A stretch of DNA of 64,000 nt. Origin: Dichotomocladium elegans. Its lineage: Eukaryota > Mucoromycota > Mucoromycetes > Mucorales > Lichtheimiaceae. The translations under genes were made by a program, and so were the position numbers. This document shows, one piece after another, positions 49,200 through 61,447 of this stretch; the stretch's first letter is position 1, and every line of letters starts with the position of its first letter. Under the pieces are notes generated by a model. The model was given only the letters and a program-made list of their open reading frames with translations. It was not told where the DNA came from and made no database searches. The DNA lies in NCBI GenBank assembly GCA_025716815.1, contig JAIXMN010000011.1, forward strand, positions 310,001-374,000, given 5' to 3'.

Positions 49200-51960
49200 G
49201 AACGTAAGAAAATTAAAATACCTATGGCAGTGCAGCCCCTCTAGCTATATCTCTGTAGGGTACACATTTTTAATCAATGTAGTGTCGATTTTCTTCCATT
49301 CGGATAAAACCATCAACCAAACCCCAAGCTGCAGTAGGCTTTCCCGTTCAGTGCCAGTACGGCTTACTATCCGCGCCGCAAGTGTGACTGATTCAGAGAC
49401 TTATGACCAGTTTGATATCAACAACGCCCTGTACCCGGGCCTGTTGAACGTAAACCCACACCAGCAAAGACACGCGTTCACATTTACGGCTTGTTGCAAT
49501 CGATGTATTAGGTTTTTACCAATGTCCAGTATTTACAAGCTAATCGAAACGAAGCGACATTCAGTGTATTGATTCTATATCAATCTCATTGGAATTTTCA
49601 TTGGTGCAAAGCCCCAAAAGGCCATATGGAAATTTTTAAGCTATAAGAGCATGAACAATGGCATTCAGCCATAGATTGTACTCGAAAGCAATTGATAGAG
49701 AATATTTTGGACTTCGTTGTTTTGCTATTTATTTTACATAACCCAGTACGTACAAACTCTATTTCCCATCTTTTTCATCTGTATTCCTAAACTCTTTCTA
49801 TCGCCACCTCCGTTTCCCCAATTGATGAAAATTTTATGTCTTCTTTTTACTTCCATGCTCTTGGGAAGGTCTCTGGCGATAACGCCTGGTGTACATTATG
49901 GAGGAGGTGCATGATAATTGGAAATAAAAAAATAAATACAATAGGGCTGTAGAATCCTGATTCATCATTATTCCTTCTACAGGATGCGTTTTCCTCCACA
50001 GGAGTATCTATTGCTACGGGGGCGGCTCTTCCAATATCAAGGGCGGCTTGGGTCCCACAATATCCTCGATATTTAGTCTGGACCTGTCGTTAAGCTTTTC
50101 CATTTCTACCGCCGGCAGTAACTGGAACGAAGTGAAGCCTACCGGAAATATTGCTAGCGAGCAAAACTTTCTGTTCTCCATGGTTGCAGTTCCGTCAAAA
50201 CATTGCTTTGTTGTCAATGGTGGACTTGGCTACAATAACCGGACACCATTACCATACCAGACCATGGCATTTAACGTGTCCACCAGTAGCTGGATCAACA
50301 TCGAGAGTGGCAATCAGCTCCAGACGTAATGCATCTGCTATCAACTCGGGAAATATTGCTCATCCTAACTGTGGACCAACTCATATCTCTCTAGGCGACT
50401 AGCTGCCATGGTCATCGGAAATGGCGACAAAATCTACATTTGGGGTGGCAACAGGTACACCCAATATATGTGACTCGGCTCCTTTTCTATGCCGTTAAAA
50501 TGTACCCATATTCATTCATACTGGCTTGATCTAATACCTAGCGATATATACACCGGTGCAGCAAATGAATCCTATCCTTCTGACATGCGTATTCTCGATT
50601 TTACGGCAAGTTAGCTCGATTCCTCAGAAATTCTCGCATATTGAAGCTAAATAGGACGCTCTTGACATTTTTTTACAGGTGGGAACATGGACTTTTATTC
50701 CGTATTTGAACGGAACCTACAACCGTAATGAGCACACAGCGACGCTTAGCAGAGATGGAAGAATGATCTACTACCTTGGTGGTCTTACTGCTACGCAATA
50801 TATCGATACAAATAATACGCTTCAATACGCTCGCAACATCATTGATATGTCTAATATCATAACTTTTGATACCACTAATTCGTCATGGGGCTCGGTCACC
50901 ACTTCATCCATCGCCCTACCCACGCAGCGACGTCGACATACAGCTGAAAGAAGTAAGCAAGTACGACTTCCCTTCCTTCCCCGCAATGAACTTGGCTATA
51001 TGTTCACCGATCTATAATCAGTCCCGGGCACAAATACTTTGCTCCTCTATGGTGGTGCACAGCTGGGTAAGTTTTTTTTTTTTCAGAGTCGCTAGAAAGG
51101 TTGGGCTGGACTAATGGGGAAAAAGACCTAGAACATCCGGTTTCAGACTATTGCTACACCCTTGATCTGGATACATTCCAGTGGAGTCCAATTAACGTGT
51201 CTGACGGTGGTGCAGGACCACGCTATGGTCATTCCAGTGAGTTCACATACACCCCATCCAACTATCTGTCCAATATACCGAATTTTATTTTTAGTCGTTT
51301 TCGTGGATAACACTACGCTATTCGTCCTTTTTGGTATCGCGAAAGACGGTGAACTCATGAACACTTTTAGTGTGCTCAACGTCACTTCCTGGTCCTGGAT
51401 TGATACCTTTTCAGGGCTTAGCAGCGCTGATGTCAACCAAAGTTCAACAAGCAAAACCGGCGCAATCGCTGGTGGTGTTATGGGAGGCGTTGTCGGTGTA
51501 AATATAAGCTCGAAATTCGAACTTCTTCAGATATTTATATGCGACGTACAAATAGGTTGCTCTGATAACCGCGGCGCTCTTTTTCATCTTGAAACGCAAG
51601 AGACCGTCTCTTCGACGTGAGCGCGAAGGAGCCAACGCCAATGTGATTGACGATCGCAATGACATTGGTGGGCAATCAGGCATTTTGTCTTTCATAGACC
51701 GTGTCACTTACAATAGCTCTGGCTCCGAAAAACTGGTAAATACTCAATCGCCTCTCTTCTACGCAGGTGGAAGTCCAGATGATCGCACAACTATGTCTTC
51801 CCCTACATTTGTCAGTAAGCCCGATGTATATTTTGGAGCACCTAAGTTGGTTATACAACCCGTTAAACCAGATGCCGTATAGTCCTTTGACACCGTTCCT
51901 TTATCTCCTTTCTCGCCATTCTGCATACTATATCCACTCCAGCCCTTCATTTCGATCTGT
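49200..51960 (+). repeat. Tandem segmental duplication, unit 1
   Basis: This unit and 53930-56790 are collinear at an offset of about 4.73-4.85 kb. Shared upstream landmarks are TGGCAGTGCA at 49225 and 53957, a TTTGAT...CGCCCTG stretch at 49411 and 54136, and GCAAAGCCCCAAA near 49608 and 54342. Each unit has one kelch-repeat gene with all nine exons at matching places. Confidence 0.85.
49825..51882 (+). CDS. Secreted, membrane-anchored kelch-repeat protein, copy 1
   Basis: Nine exons (49825-49906, 49983-50325, 50395-50454, 50542-50605, 50679-50952, 51022-51066, 51132-51236, 51295-51497, 51556-51882) encode about 500 residues. Residues 1-18 are a signal peptide (MKILCLLFTSMLLGRSLA). The ectodomain has kelch-type blades (IYCYGGGS, CFVVNGGLGYNN, KIYIWGGN, MIYYLGGL, LLLYGGAQ, and RYGHSIVFVDN), many N-glycosylation sites, and a beta-propeller length. 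A single membrane span (GAIAGGVMGGVVGVALITAA) with a KRKRP stop-transfer precedes a 90-residue cytosolic tail ending PDVYFGAPKLVIQPVKPDAV. The intron 50606-50678 has a GC donor (ACG|GCAAGT). Such kelch proteins are numerous in Mucorales, and ligands are unknown. Copy 2 lies 4.8 kb downstream. Confidence 0.88.
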
Positions 51961-52080
51961 ACTTCTACTTTACAAAATAAATTTTGTACTTATAATAAAG
52001 CAACGCCTCATGAAATGCAGAAAGGTGTCCAAAGTTGTCATACCAGCGGTATAAAGATTTCACATCCATGGATTCAGATA

Positions 52081-52149
52081 CAGTGGCCGCACGTTATAGT
52101 GATGCGAATTTCCTGGAACCGAGGGTATCACTATAACGGGCGGCCACTG
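52081..52149. mobile_element. 69-bp palindromic MITE with TA target duplication
   Basis: The element runs from CAGTGGCCGC (52081) to its inverted copy GCGGCCACTG ending at 52149, flanked by TA on both sides. About 26 bp of each arm pair, including GTTATAGTGAT, with three mismatches, leaving a loop of roughly 17 nt. TA duplication and CAGTG ends point to the Tc1/mariner/pogo superfamily. It is far too short to code, so it depends on a transposase made elsewhere. Its ends differ from those of the pogo-like element at 59299. Confidence 0.75.
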
Positions 52150-52622
52150 TATATGGGAAACAACAAGGATATCGTTAGCCGAGAAAAAATACAAACACTT
52201 CTCCGCATGTATTACGTAATTGGCATTCATACAGTATCTAGGTATCTGCTGTCGATAACCATGACGGAGGGACAGGCAACTACAGACATTGATGGCTGGA
52301 AGTTTCTTTGAGCAACAAGTAGGCCTGTACAGCAAATTTATAAGGACGAGGGAAGTAGGGCGGATACGCACAAGAGAACCAACTGCAAGGCTTCCGACGA
52401 AAGTAATGGCGCCGGGCTCCTGCCATGAGAACAGCTGTGTATCTAGAGCAGGGTTGCACCAGATTTGGCGATTCCTTGGCCAAAAGAAATCGATGGATTG
52501 TTTTCCTTTTTCTCGTCTTCTTTTACATGCATTTATACCATGATATTATCTGTATATTTACCATATACCAGATCATAAATGTTCCCATCGTAGCAGGTGG
52601 AGGCACATCTATATGATTGAGA

Positions 52623-52733
52623 GACGAATCCTTCGAAATCGTCAGCTTTAAGCCGTTCGATGCTTCAGTTATTCGTGCCATCCTTGCTTCACTCTCCAAG
52701 GCACCTCAGCGCGCCACTTTGTTCTTGAAAAAT
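52623..52733 (+). pseudogene. Isolated coding-like fragment
   Basis: Thirty-seven codons reading DESFEIVSFKPFDASVIRAI then LASLSKAPQRATLFLKN before a possible GT donor. It looks like genuine protein but has no recognisable start, neighbours or family, and the sequence beyond is closed in all frames. Probably a fragment of a decayed gene. Confidence 0.25.
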
Positions 52734-53929
52734 GGTTAGACTTGCCCAATAAAGAATACTGTAAGCTCAGTCGCGTATGACGCAAAGTAGATACATCGAA
52801 TAGCCTCGAGACTCAATGCTTTTAGAGATATTTTAAGTCTTATGGATATATGCGTTCTCCATAGCCAAACATTGATCCTTCCATATGTATATACCTTTCC
52901 ATCTTATCTATTATGACCATACTCAAGTTGAGACAATGTCCAGTTCGGGTCCTCTTGCTTGTCAAAGTTACATATAATGATACTTAATTCCTAAAATTGC
53001 CGCTGTCTTTAAACTTGACTTTGGTGCCATAAGCACTACGGAGGCTCCGTTCTTGGGCTATGCCATGCTGCGCATCATACTGGTATGGGGCACAGTTTTA
53101 TGAGCGAAAATGCAGTACTTCCAAAATCAATGGCGATCATCCCCCATCAACGCGCCTGATCAAGACGCTCTTGGTCTTGGTACCACGTTTGCTGTCTAAA
53201 ACCGAAAACAAGCTTGTTTTAATGACAGTTTTATTCGTTCATCATGCGTTCGGCGGAATATCGCTTTGGATACTTTCAGTTCATTGAATATCTCAAACAG
53301 TTGATCCATAAGATGCTGTAAGACATCGGATGGTGTCTGGTCAACGCATTCTAACATTGCACTCGCGCACTCTTTATTGAAATGCGCGAATGACCCCTGC
53401 GACTCGATTTCGTTACCATCTTATGGTGGTCCTTTTTATATTGTAACGTCTATCGTTTTGCTGAAAGAGCATGCATTCCTAGATGTCTTGGTGCAGCTGG
53501 TGCGCTCAATCATCTTTGAGAAAAATCCGACCTTGCCTCGGTCATAGTACATTTTGTAACTAGACCTAGATACTACTTCTTTCATCTAAATGTCTTCATC
53601 ATCTCGCGTGAGGATATGGGGTAGCAAGAAACGCAGAGTTACCACCGCAAGATAGAGATCGACGAGTCAATTTCTTAGCAATGGCATAATGCATAGATTA
53701 AAAGCAGCCACACTCATCAACGATCTAAGCTTATTCATGATAAAGAAACTGGTTGCACTTTAGAGGAATAAATCTGTATAGAAGGAAAAGGTATGATAGG
53801 TCCGAAAAACCTGGTGCATTTTTACAAAGGGGAGTTCCAGAGCATGTTGCAATGTATATGCCACCTAAAGTGAAGATGCTTTTGACGTGACAGGGAACTG
53901 AACCAATATGCATGTGATTGCAAGTAAGA
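52734..53929. other. Spacer between the two kelch duplication units
   Basis: No gene supported. A plus-strand patch near 53400-53550 (YGGPFYIVTSIVLLKEHAFL) reads like decayed coding sequence with several stops around it. Confidence 0.3.
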
Positions 53930-56790
53930 TATGTGTGAGAAAGGCTAGAATAGCTTTGGCAGTGCAACCGCTCTATTGGTTTCTCTACACCAAGCGGTGA
54001 TTGTTGCTGTTCTTTTTCCATCAAGATAAAATCACATTTAGTTCCTTACAGGCAATAATATTACTTTATTTTGTCGCAGCACAGCCTGCTATCTGCGCTG
54101 CCGCGTGTAATTGATTTTGCAGTCTGGTAAGCTGTTTGATGCCATCAAACGCCCTGAATTAGGGTTTGTGCGACTTTAATCACTCATTAACAAAAGACAG
54201 ATATTCATATTGTACGTTGCATTGCAACCAGTGTGTTGGTTCCTATCAATGGCACAGATTATATAAGGTAATTCAAAACGATAGCGGCATCCAGCGTGGC
54301 GTGGTTTTTCATGTTGGCCTTGATGAGGTTTCTTTTTTGGCGCAAAGCCCCAAATGACGGAAAGTGGGTTTTTTAAGTCAGTAAAGAATGAAACAAAGGC
54401 AGCAAGCCACATATTGTACTCGGGAAACCATGTTGTGGTACACAGAGATTAGTATGTGACACCTGGATAGAGAGTATTATGGAATTCCTCGTCTGGGCTT
54501 TTTCCTTTTTTTCTTTTTACACAGCCGCAGTGCGAACTCTATTTTCTTCCAGGTGGTTATCCTTTTTCCTTTCTTTCTCTTCCCGATCCCCCTAAACACC
54601 ATCCATCGCCACCTCCCTTGCTCAACTGATGAAAGCTCTACGCCTCCTTTTTTCTTCCGTTCTTGTGGGAGGCGCTCTGGCGCTGACGCCACCCGCAAAT
54701 TATGGAGGAGGTACACGATAATTGGAAATAAACAAATATAAACACAAACACGGCCACAGACAGACTGATTCATCGTCATCCTCATTCAGGATGCGTTTTT
54801 CTCGACAAAAGTATCTATTGTTACGGGGGCGGCTACTATATCGGTGATCAAAGCTGGCCCGACACGATGTCCACGATATTGAAGTTGGACCTCTCGTCTA
54901 GCTTTTCCACTTCTACCGCCGGCAGTAACTGGAACGAAGTGAAGCCTACCGGAAATATTGCTGGCGTGCCAAACTTTCTGTTCTCCATGGTTGCAGTTCC
55001 GTCGAGGCATTGCTTTGTGGTCAACGGTGGACTTGGCTACAATAACCGGACACCATTACCATATCAGACCATGGCATTTAACGTGTCCACCAGTAGCTGG
55101 ATCAACATCGAGAGTGGCAATCAGCTCCAGACGTAATGCATCTGCTATCAACTCGGGAAATATTGCTCATCCTAATTGTGGACCACCTCATATCACTCTA
55201 GGCGACAAGCTGCCATGGTTATCGGAAATGGCGACAAAATCTACCTTTGGGGTGGCAATAGGTACACACAATATACGTGACTCGGCTCCTTCCTATGCCG
55301 TTCAAATGTACCCATATTCATTCATACTGGCTTGATCTAATATCTAGCGATATATACACCGGTGTAGCAAATGAATCTTACCCTTCTGACATGCGTATTC
55401 TCGATTTTACGGCAAGTTAGCCCGATTCCTCAGAAATTCTCGCATATTGAAGCTAAATGGGACGCTCTTGACATTTTTTTACAGGTGGGAACATGGACTT
55501 TTATTCCGTATTTGAACGGAACCTACAACCGTATTGAGCACACAGCGACGCTTAGCAGAGATGGAAGAATGATCTACTACCTTGGTGGTCTTACTGCTAC
55601 GCAATATATCGATACAAATAATACGCTTCAATACGCTCTCAACGGCATTGATATGTCTAATATCATAACTTTTGATACCACTAATTCGTCATGGGGCTCG
55701 GTCACCACTTCATCCATCGCCCCACCAACGCAGCGACGTCTACATACAGCCGAAAGAAGTAAGCAAGCATGATTCCCTTTCCTTCTTCCGTTAGAACATC
55801 GGCTATGTATTCACCGACTTATAATCAGTCCCGGGCACAAATACCTTGCTCCTCTATGGTGGTGCACAGATGAGTAAGTTTTTTTTTTTTGCCAGAGTCG
55901 CTAGTAAGTTTGGACTGAACTAACCAAGAAAAAAGACCAAGATCGTCCGGTTTCAGACTATTGTTACACTCTTGACCTGGATACATTCCAGTGGAGTCAA
56001 ATTGCAGTGCCTGACGGTGGCGCAGGACCACGCTATGGTCATTCCAGTAAGTTCGCACACATCCCATCCAACTATCTGTCCAATATACCGAATTTTATTT
56101 TTAGTCGTTTTCGTGGATAACTCTACGCTATTCATTATGTTTGGAATCGCCAGTGATGGTGCAACCAGGAGCGATTTCGGAGTACTCAACGTCACTTCCT
56201 GGTCCTGGATCCACAACTTTACAGGGCTTGGCAGTAGTTCTACTAATTCGACTGACAATCCGGCAGATCCCGATGGTCCTGATGCCGGCCAGAATTCAAA
56301 AAGCAATACCGGCGCAATCGCTGGTGGTGTTGTTGGGGGCGTCGTTGGTGTAACTATATGCTCGAAATCTTGATCTACTCGGATATTCACATGCGAGCGT
56401 AACATATAGGTTGCTTTGATAGCAGGCGTGATCTTTTTCTTCTTGAGACGCAAGAGACAACCTCCTCCACCAGGAAGCGAAGGAGCCAACGTCAACATGA
56501 TCGACAATCACAATGACATGGGTGGGCAACCAGGCATATCATCTGGTTTCACAGACCCCGCCTACTACAAGAGTTTCGGTTCCGAAAGAGGGGCTAGCGC
56601 TCAATCGCCCCTCTTCTCCACGGCCGGGAGCGCGGAGGACCGCACAACTCTATCTTCCCCGACAGCTGTCAATAAGCCCGACGTATACTTTGGAGCACCC
56701 AAGTTGGTTATGCAACCTGTTAAACCAGATGGTGCATAATTCTTTGACGCTATTCCTTTGTCTCCCTCCCCGCCTCTCGTGTATCCACTC
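53930..56790 (+). repeat. Tandem segmental duplication, unit 2
   Basis: Partner of 49200-51960, same orientation. Within 54904-55766 the match to 50097-50960 is almost base for base, including three introns; 5' of 54790 and 3' of 55940 identity falls clearly, with small indels. It carries the second kelch gene. Confidence 0.85.
54629..56739 (+). CDS. Secreted, membrane-anchored kelch-repeat protein, copy 2
   Basis: Nine exons at positions matching copy 1 (54629-54710, 54790-55132, 55202-55261, 55348-55411, 55485-55758, 55829-55873, 55942-56046, 56105-56349, 56410-56739), about 515 residues. Signal peptide MKALRLLFSSVLVGGALALT, kelch blades, then a juxtamembrane Ser/Asn/Asp-rich insert (TNSTDNPADPDGPDAGQNSK) absent from copy 1, the membrane span GAIAGGVVGGVVGVALIAGV, an RRKR stop-transfer and a tail ending KPDVYFGAPKLVMQPVKPDG plus Ala. 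The GC-AG intron (55412-55484) is kept. Exons 2-5 are nearly identical to copy 1, whereas the signal peptide, stalk and tail have diverged, so the two may differ in processing or signalling more than in ligand. Confidence 0.88.
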
Positions 56791-57868
56791 CAATATATTA
56801 GTTTCCAATAGTTGCCATATTATTTGTCATTCTATTTCAAGACCTATTTCCAATTTTGCGCGACATCAACAAAGTGGCTCAAACTGCGTGTATTGGTACT
56901 CATTCTAGTGTCTTGCTCCCAACTGCCGCAGACTATGTTCATTGTTGTTTGGCATCATAATCATACTCCTCGAAAGAGGCATCGAGATCACTGGGCGCTT
57001 CAGCAGGCATCACTGCCAGTAGCCAGAGCAGTATTTGTACTTTTTTATACTTTACATGTTCGGTATCGACATCCTTTAAGGATAATATTCAGTGCTTTAT
57101 TCATAGCAACATTCGCCGTGTCACAATGATCAATCATCATATTTGGATGTGTACCCTTCACGCCAACGATGGCCCTATAGCGCAGCAGTGGTCTTGCATT
57201 CGGGCAACAGGTAGGGTATGGATTCGTTTTTTTCAAAAATAAAATTCCGTAAGAGAGGAAGATTATGACACATAAATTGCCTCTATCGAAACATAGATAC
57301 GATACACTGATGACGCAAACTTGAATGAATACCTTGTGTGCAATCCCCATTGTGAACTGCTGCGGCAGCCTCCCGCAACTTGCCTATCCTGCTTCCTGAC
57401 ACCTTCTTCCGTCTATAACCCGGTGGCTTCCCCAGCATTGATTCAGTATGAGGAAGGTGGCTGTTCACCAGACAGACCGGAAGGGCATATGAGAAGACTG
57501 ATGGGTCATGGCAATGCTCACTGCAGATTGGATCAATTCATCATCAACAGTCTATGGTAGCCCATCCATAGATCTGCATGCTCCAGCTCTCTGACACCGA
57601 ATTTCGTCTATAGTCCAGCGGTTTTCGACATTGAAGCAATGTGAAAAGGTGGCTGTTCGCCAGACAGACCGAAAAGGGCATATGAAGAGACTGATGGAGG
57701 TGATGATCGTTTTAAACAGAGGTTGGTTCTCTGCTTTGCTCCCCCCCTCTCTTACTTTGACTTGGATTTTGCGGGGATCGAAATGTTCCTTATGCTGAAT
57801 GTTTGAAAAATCATGATTCCCCCGAACACAGCTACGACGGACGAGCTCTATCTCCACTTTTGTGAACG
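56791..57868. other. Intergenic region with a diverged tandem repeat
   Basis: No gene supported. Only the repeat at 57398-57707 stands out; short frames around it do not resemble known proteins. Confidence 0.35.
57398..57707. repeat. Two-copy imperfect tandem repeat, period about 195 bp
   Basis: TGACACC...TCGTCTATA, AGGTGGCTGTTC-CCAGACAGACCG and AAGGGCATATGA-AGACTGATGG occur in order at about 57398-57512 and again at about 57593-57707. The copies are diverged by substitutions and small indels. Nature unknown; it could be a worn transposon terminus or local duplication. Confidence 0.6.
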
Positions 57869-59298
57869 ATGCCGTTTACAAAGCCAAAACTCCCAGCTAC
57901 TGTCAATTCCACCTACATTTTGCGCAGCAATCTTCGTAAGCAATACAGGATCCCGAGCTACCTGTTTACCAGTAGTTTGTCGAATTGGTGCAGTCCCAAA
58001 CAAATTGTTCGACACATTCCGTCCGATGTGGTGCTGACAAAAGAATGGAGTTCGGTGTGGTCTGCATATATTGCAGCAATCGCACAGTTACAGAATGAAG
58101 ACACGTTTTCTCGCCCTATGCAAACATACCTTAGACAGTGCTATCTATATCTTTCGCAAAGCCGGCCGAGGCACGCGTTTCAAACAGCCTATGCGGAACA
58201 AAGGGCCTCGTATGAAGACATCGAATTGGAACGCCGCGTTCTTCGCGCCCAGACACGTGCAGAAAAGGAAGGAGAGGTTTTTGGGGCTGAATTGACCCTC
58301 GAGGGCATCAACAAGCATAGGAAGCGGGTACGGGACGGTAAATGTTCTACAAACATGGGATGTGTTTGAGGCACACTCACCGGTGTCGGTAGGGTCCTCG
58401 AGTCCAACAACACAAAGAACTCACCAAGAGAAACAAGGGTAAGCTGAGAATATAAAAAGATGCAATATGTGTTTTTAAGATGGATTTGATCTTCGGCATA
58501 GTGAAACATCGGATGGGAGCGCAGAGGTTGATCGAGAGAACGATGAGTCGAGCGTTGACGTGAGTGCGAAAATTTACGGCATACAAGTCGGTGGTTGATG
58601 CTTAGCCTGCTCTATTTAGACCATACTCCAGTCCTCGTTTCCGGATCCGTTCCAGGATGAAGAAAACGAGGTACAATCATTGTTGATATCAATTGAGTCC
58701 GTACTAAGCCGCACATGAAAAAAAAAGATTAGCGAGCTACGGTTGCTACGGAATAACAAGGTGTATATGATTCAGACACCAGGGAACAACTTGCGCTCTC
58801 CCCACAAACCAAAATTGGAAGAAGCAGATGTTGGCGCGCTGAACCATTACTTTGATATCTGTATATCTTCCTCGAGAAAGGGTCATGCCTCTGAAGAAAC
58901 TGAAAGAATCTACCAAGAAAACATGAGAGCGGGCCAAAGAAACGAATCACTGAAGAGTTTGGACAAAGCCTTTGAGTTTTGTGCTGCTGCATGTAACCAG
59001 GAACAAGCCGGATTTCCCAAGTGGCTATGGAATTACGAAATTGAGAGCAATGATGAAAAATTCATCGAAATGATGAAATATACCCTGACCGACTTCCACT
59101 TGAACTGTTTGGTCAAAACAAACACCCTAAACGATGAAAGAACACCGTTTGTGGAATCCGTCATACCGCCACTCAAGGCGTACGCAAAAGTGCTTGATAT
59201 GTTAACTTTTATTTGGTAAGTTGCGACAGTACCCATTCATGATTGCAAATTAGTCTGAACAAACAAAGGTGTGAGCGAGCAATGTCGGCGCGAAAATA

Positions 59299-61447
59299 CA
59301 GTGGGTACCCGCTAATCCGGTCGGCTCCATGAAGGTTGGATGTGGCCGGTTTATCGGGTGACCGGTTTACTGAATTCAGAGCCAGCTGATTACCTTGTAA
59401 GACCTAAACATTAGATAAAGCGATATATCTTCGGTTAGCCTTTAAACATCTAAATTTTTCTTTATTTTCGATAATGCCAAAGGTCTCACTTACAAAAGCC
59501 CAGAAGAAGCAGATATGCATTTATGCAGATACGTTGCCCAAGTCGAAAGAAGCAAGCAAGCTCTACTTGCAAGATGGGCCAAAGAAGAATTCAATCTTGA
59601 GAAAGAGCCAGGAAAATCTACCATTGGAGATATTCTCAAGCTGCGCGATGTTTTGTTTGGTATGACAGACACCGAGTTGGCTGGCAAGCGTACAAGAAGT
59701 GCCAGTCTTCCGGAGCTTGAGAAAATTCTTGCAGCTTTTGTCCATGATATGGCAGCGATGGGAACCCCAATTAGTCGCCAATTGCTGGAACGCGAAGCAA
59801 GAATCCAGGCTAATAGGATGAACCTCGAGCTACCCACTGGGTTTAAGTTTTCTGTTGGGTGGATGACCAGGTTCATGGCCAGGAACCAGTTTAAGTCACG
59901 CATGATGCACGGAGAAGCCAGCGCAATTGACATCAGCTGTGATGACATTCAGCAGGCGATCGCTGAGATCAAGGCGAAGATTGCTGAGTATCCACCAGAG
60001 CGCGTGTACAATATTGATGAGACTGGGTTATATTGGAGAAATCCTCCCAGACGAACCATTTCGAGCAAGCCTGTTGCTGGTACTGTTGTGAACAAGCAAA
60101 GGTTTACAGTAGTTTTCGCCTGTAATGCGGACGGATCACACAAGCTCCCACCCGCCTTTATTGGATACCACAATAAATCAAGTGATCCAGCTTTTCACGG
60201 AAAACCAAGTAATGTATATAATGAGCGAGGATGTAATATGCTACTGTTTGTTAACGCTATAAATGAAGTTTCCAGCTGTGGTTATTATTATTATCGCAAC
60301 CAAAAGGCGTGGATGACCCGTGCTATCTTCCGCAAGATCTTGACAAAACTTGACATCATGTTGGGCAGAAAGCACAAAGGAAAGAAGATCCTATTGCTGA
60401 TGGATAATGCCACATCCCATGTCAAACTTGATGTGGAATTCAAACACATCGTTTTATGCATGCTCCCGCCAAACACAACTTCACATTTCCAGCCTCTTGA
60501 TGCTGGTATCATCAATTGCGTCAAAGTTAAATACCAGTATGTTCTAGTATTTATTGTCCTATATGAGAGATGAGGAGCTGATGGCAGGGTATATAGGTCG
60601 CAACTTATGATCCAGGCCCTTGGGAAGATCCAGCGCCATTCATATGAAAACGTCTACAAGATTGGGCTAAAGCAGGCTCTTGACAACGTTCTCACCGCAT
60701 GGGCTCGTGTTTCTAGAAACACTATTGCCAATTGCTGGAGACATACAGGTCTTCTTGCTGGTGCAGAGCCTATACAGAAAGCAATAGAAGAACAAGCTGA
60801 AGATGTTCAAGAGCGAGAGGTACTTCTTGGCGAGCTCCTGGGTGAGGATGTTGATCCATCCTCAATTCCAATTTCTCCTCAGGATGAAAACTCCAGCATC
60901 CATGAGGTCCTCACTCTGGATCAGCGTGTTGATCTTTATATGGGAGAAAAAGAAAAAGAGCAGGAAATTGACGGTATTGTACCCATGAAAAACGAGATTG
61001 CGAAATCGATGAGAGGTGGACAATTATAACTTATGACAATATAAGTAGAGTATTCAATTTTGGATGAGTCCGATGTTTTGCCGCCAGTCTCAGCTACTCA
61101 GTTGAAGCGGGTATATAAACAATGTCAAGAACTAATCTCAGTCCGCGATGAAGAAGACCAAGTCATCTTGGAATTAATCCATAAAAGGATTAGAAAACTC
61201 GAGTCAGAAGAGCGGAACAGCGCAAAGCAACGCACACTTGACACGTTTATTATCAGAGAATCAAGTGTCGACATATAACACGGTTTCATTGGCTCTCTCT
61301 ATAAACCGGTTTCCTCGAAAACTCTGACCGGTGCCCGGTCTACAGAATTACCGGCCATTATCTGCATATAAATTTGATGAAGGGCGAACCTGACCGGATT
61401 AGCGAGAAACCGGTTTATAGTCTAACCGGATTAGCGGGTACCCACTG
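59299..61447 (+). mobile_element. Pogo/Tigger-like DNA transposon, 2,149 bp, with perfect 23-bp inverted repeats
   Basis: Terminal repeats at 59299-59321 and 61425-61447 are exact inverse copies starting CAGTGGGTACCCGCTAATCC. The element is flanked by TA (59297-59298 and 61448-61449), the target duplication of the Tc1/mariner/pogo superfamily. Subterminal stretches repeat ACCGG-TTTA and ACCGGATTAGCG motifs on both sides, probable transposase binding sites. It contains one transposase gene in the same direction as the host gene it interrupts. Perfect ends and clean TA duplication mean the insertion is young. Confidence 0.93.
59474..61278 (+). CDS. Pogo-type DDE transposase, N-terminal frameshift
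   Basis: Exons 59474-60536, 60597-61015 and 61049-61278. It starts MPKVSLTKAQKKQICIYADT, a CENP-B/pogo helix-turn-helix, then the frame must shift within a GAAGCAAGCAAG repeat near 59548 to continue QALLARWAKEEFNLEKEPGK. A second HTH_Tnp_Tc5-like DNA-binding region follows (GFKFSVGWMTRFMARNQFKS). The catalytic core is complete, with all three acidic residues in YNIDETGLYW, LLMDNATSH and FQPLDAG. The C-terminal part is acidic and ends RTLDTFIIRESSVDI. The two introns join in phase; the second is only 33 nt. The frameshift probably leaves this copy unable to make a full DNA-binding domain unless ribosomes slip there. Confidence 0.85.
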
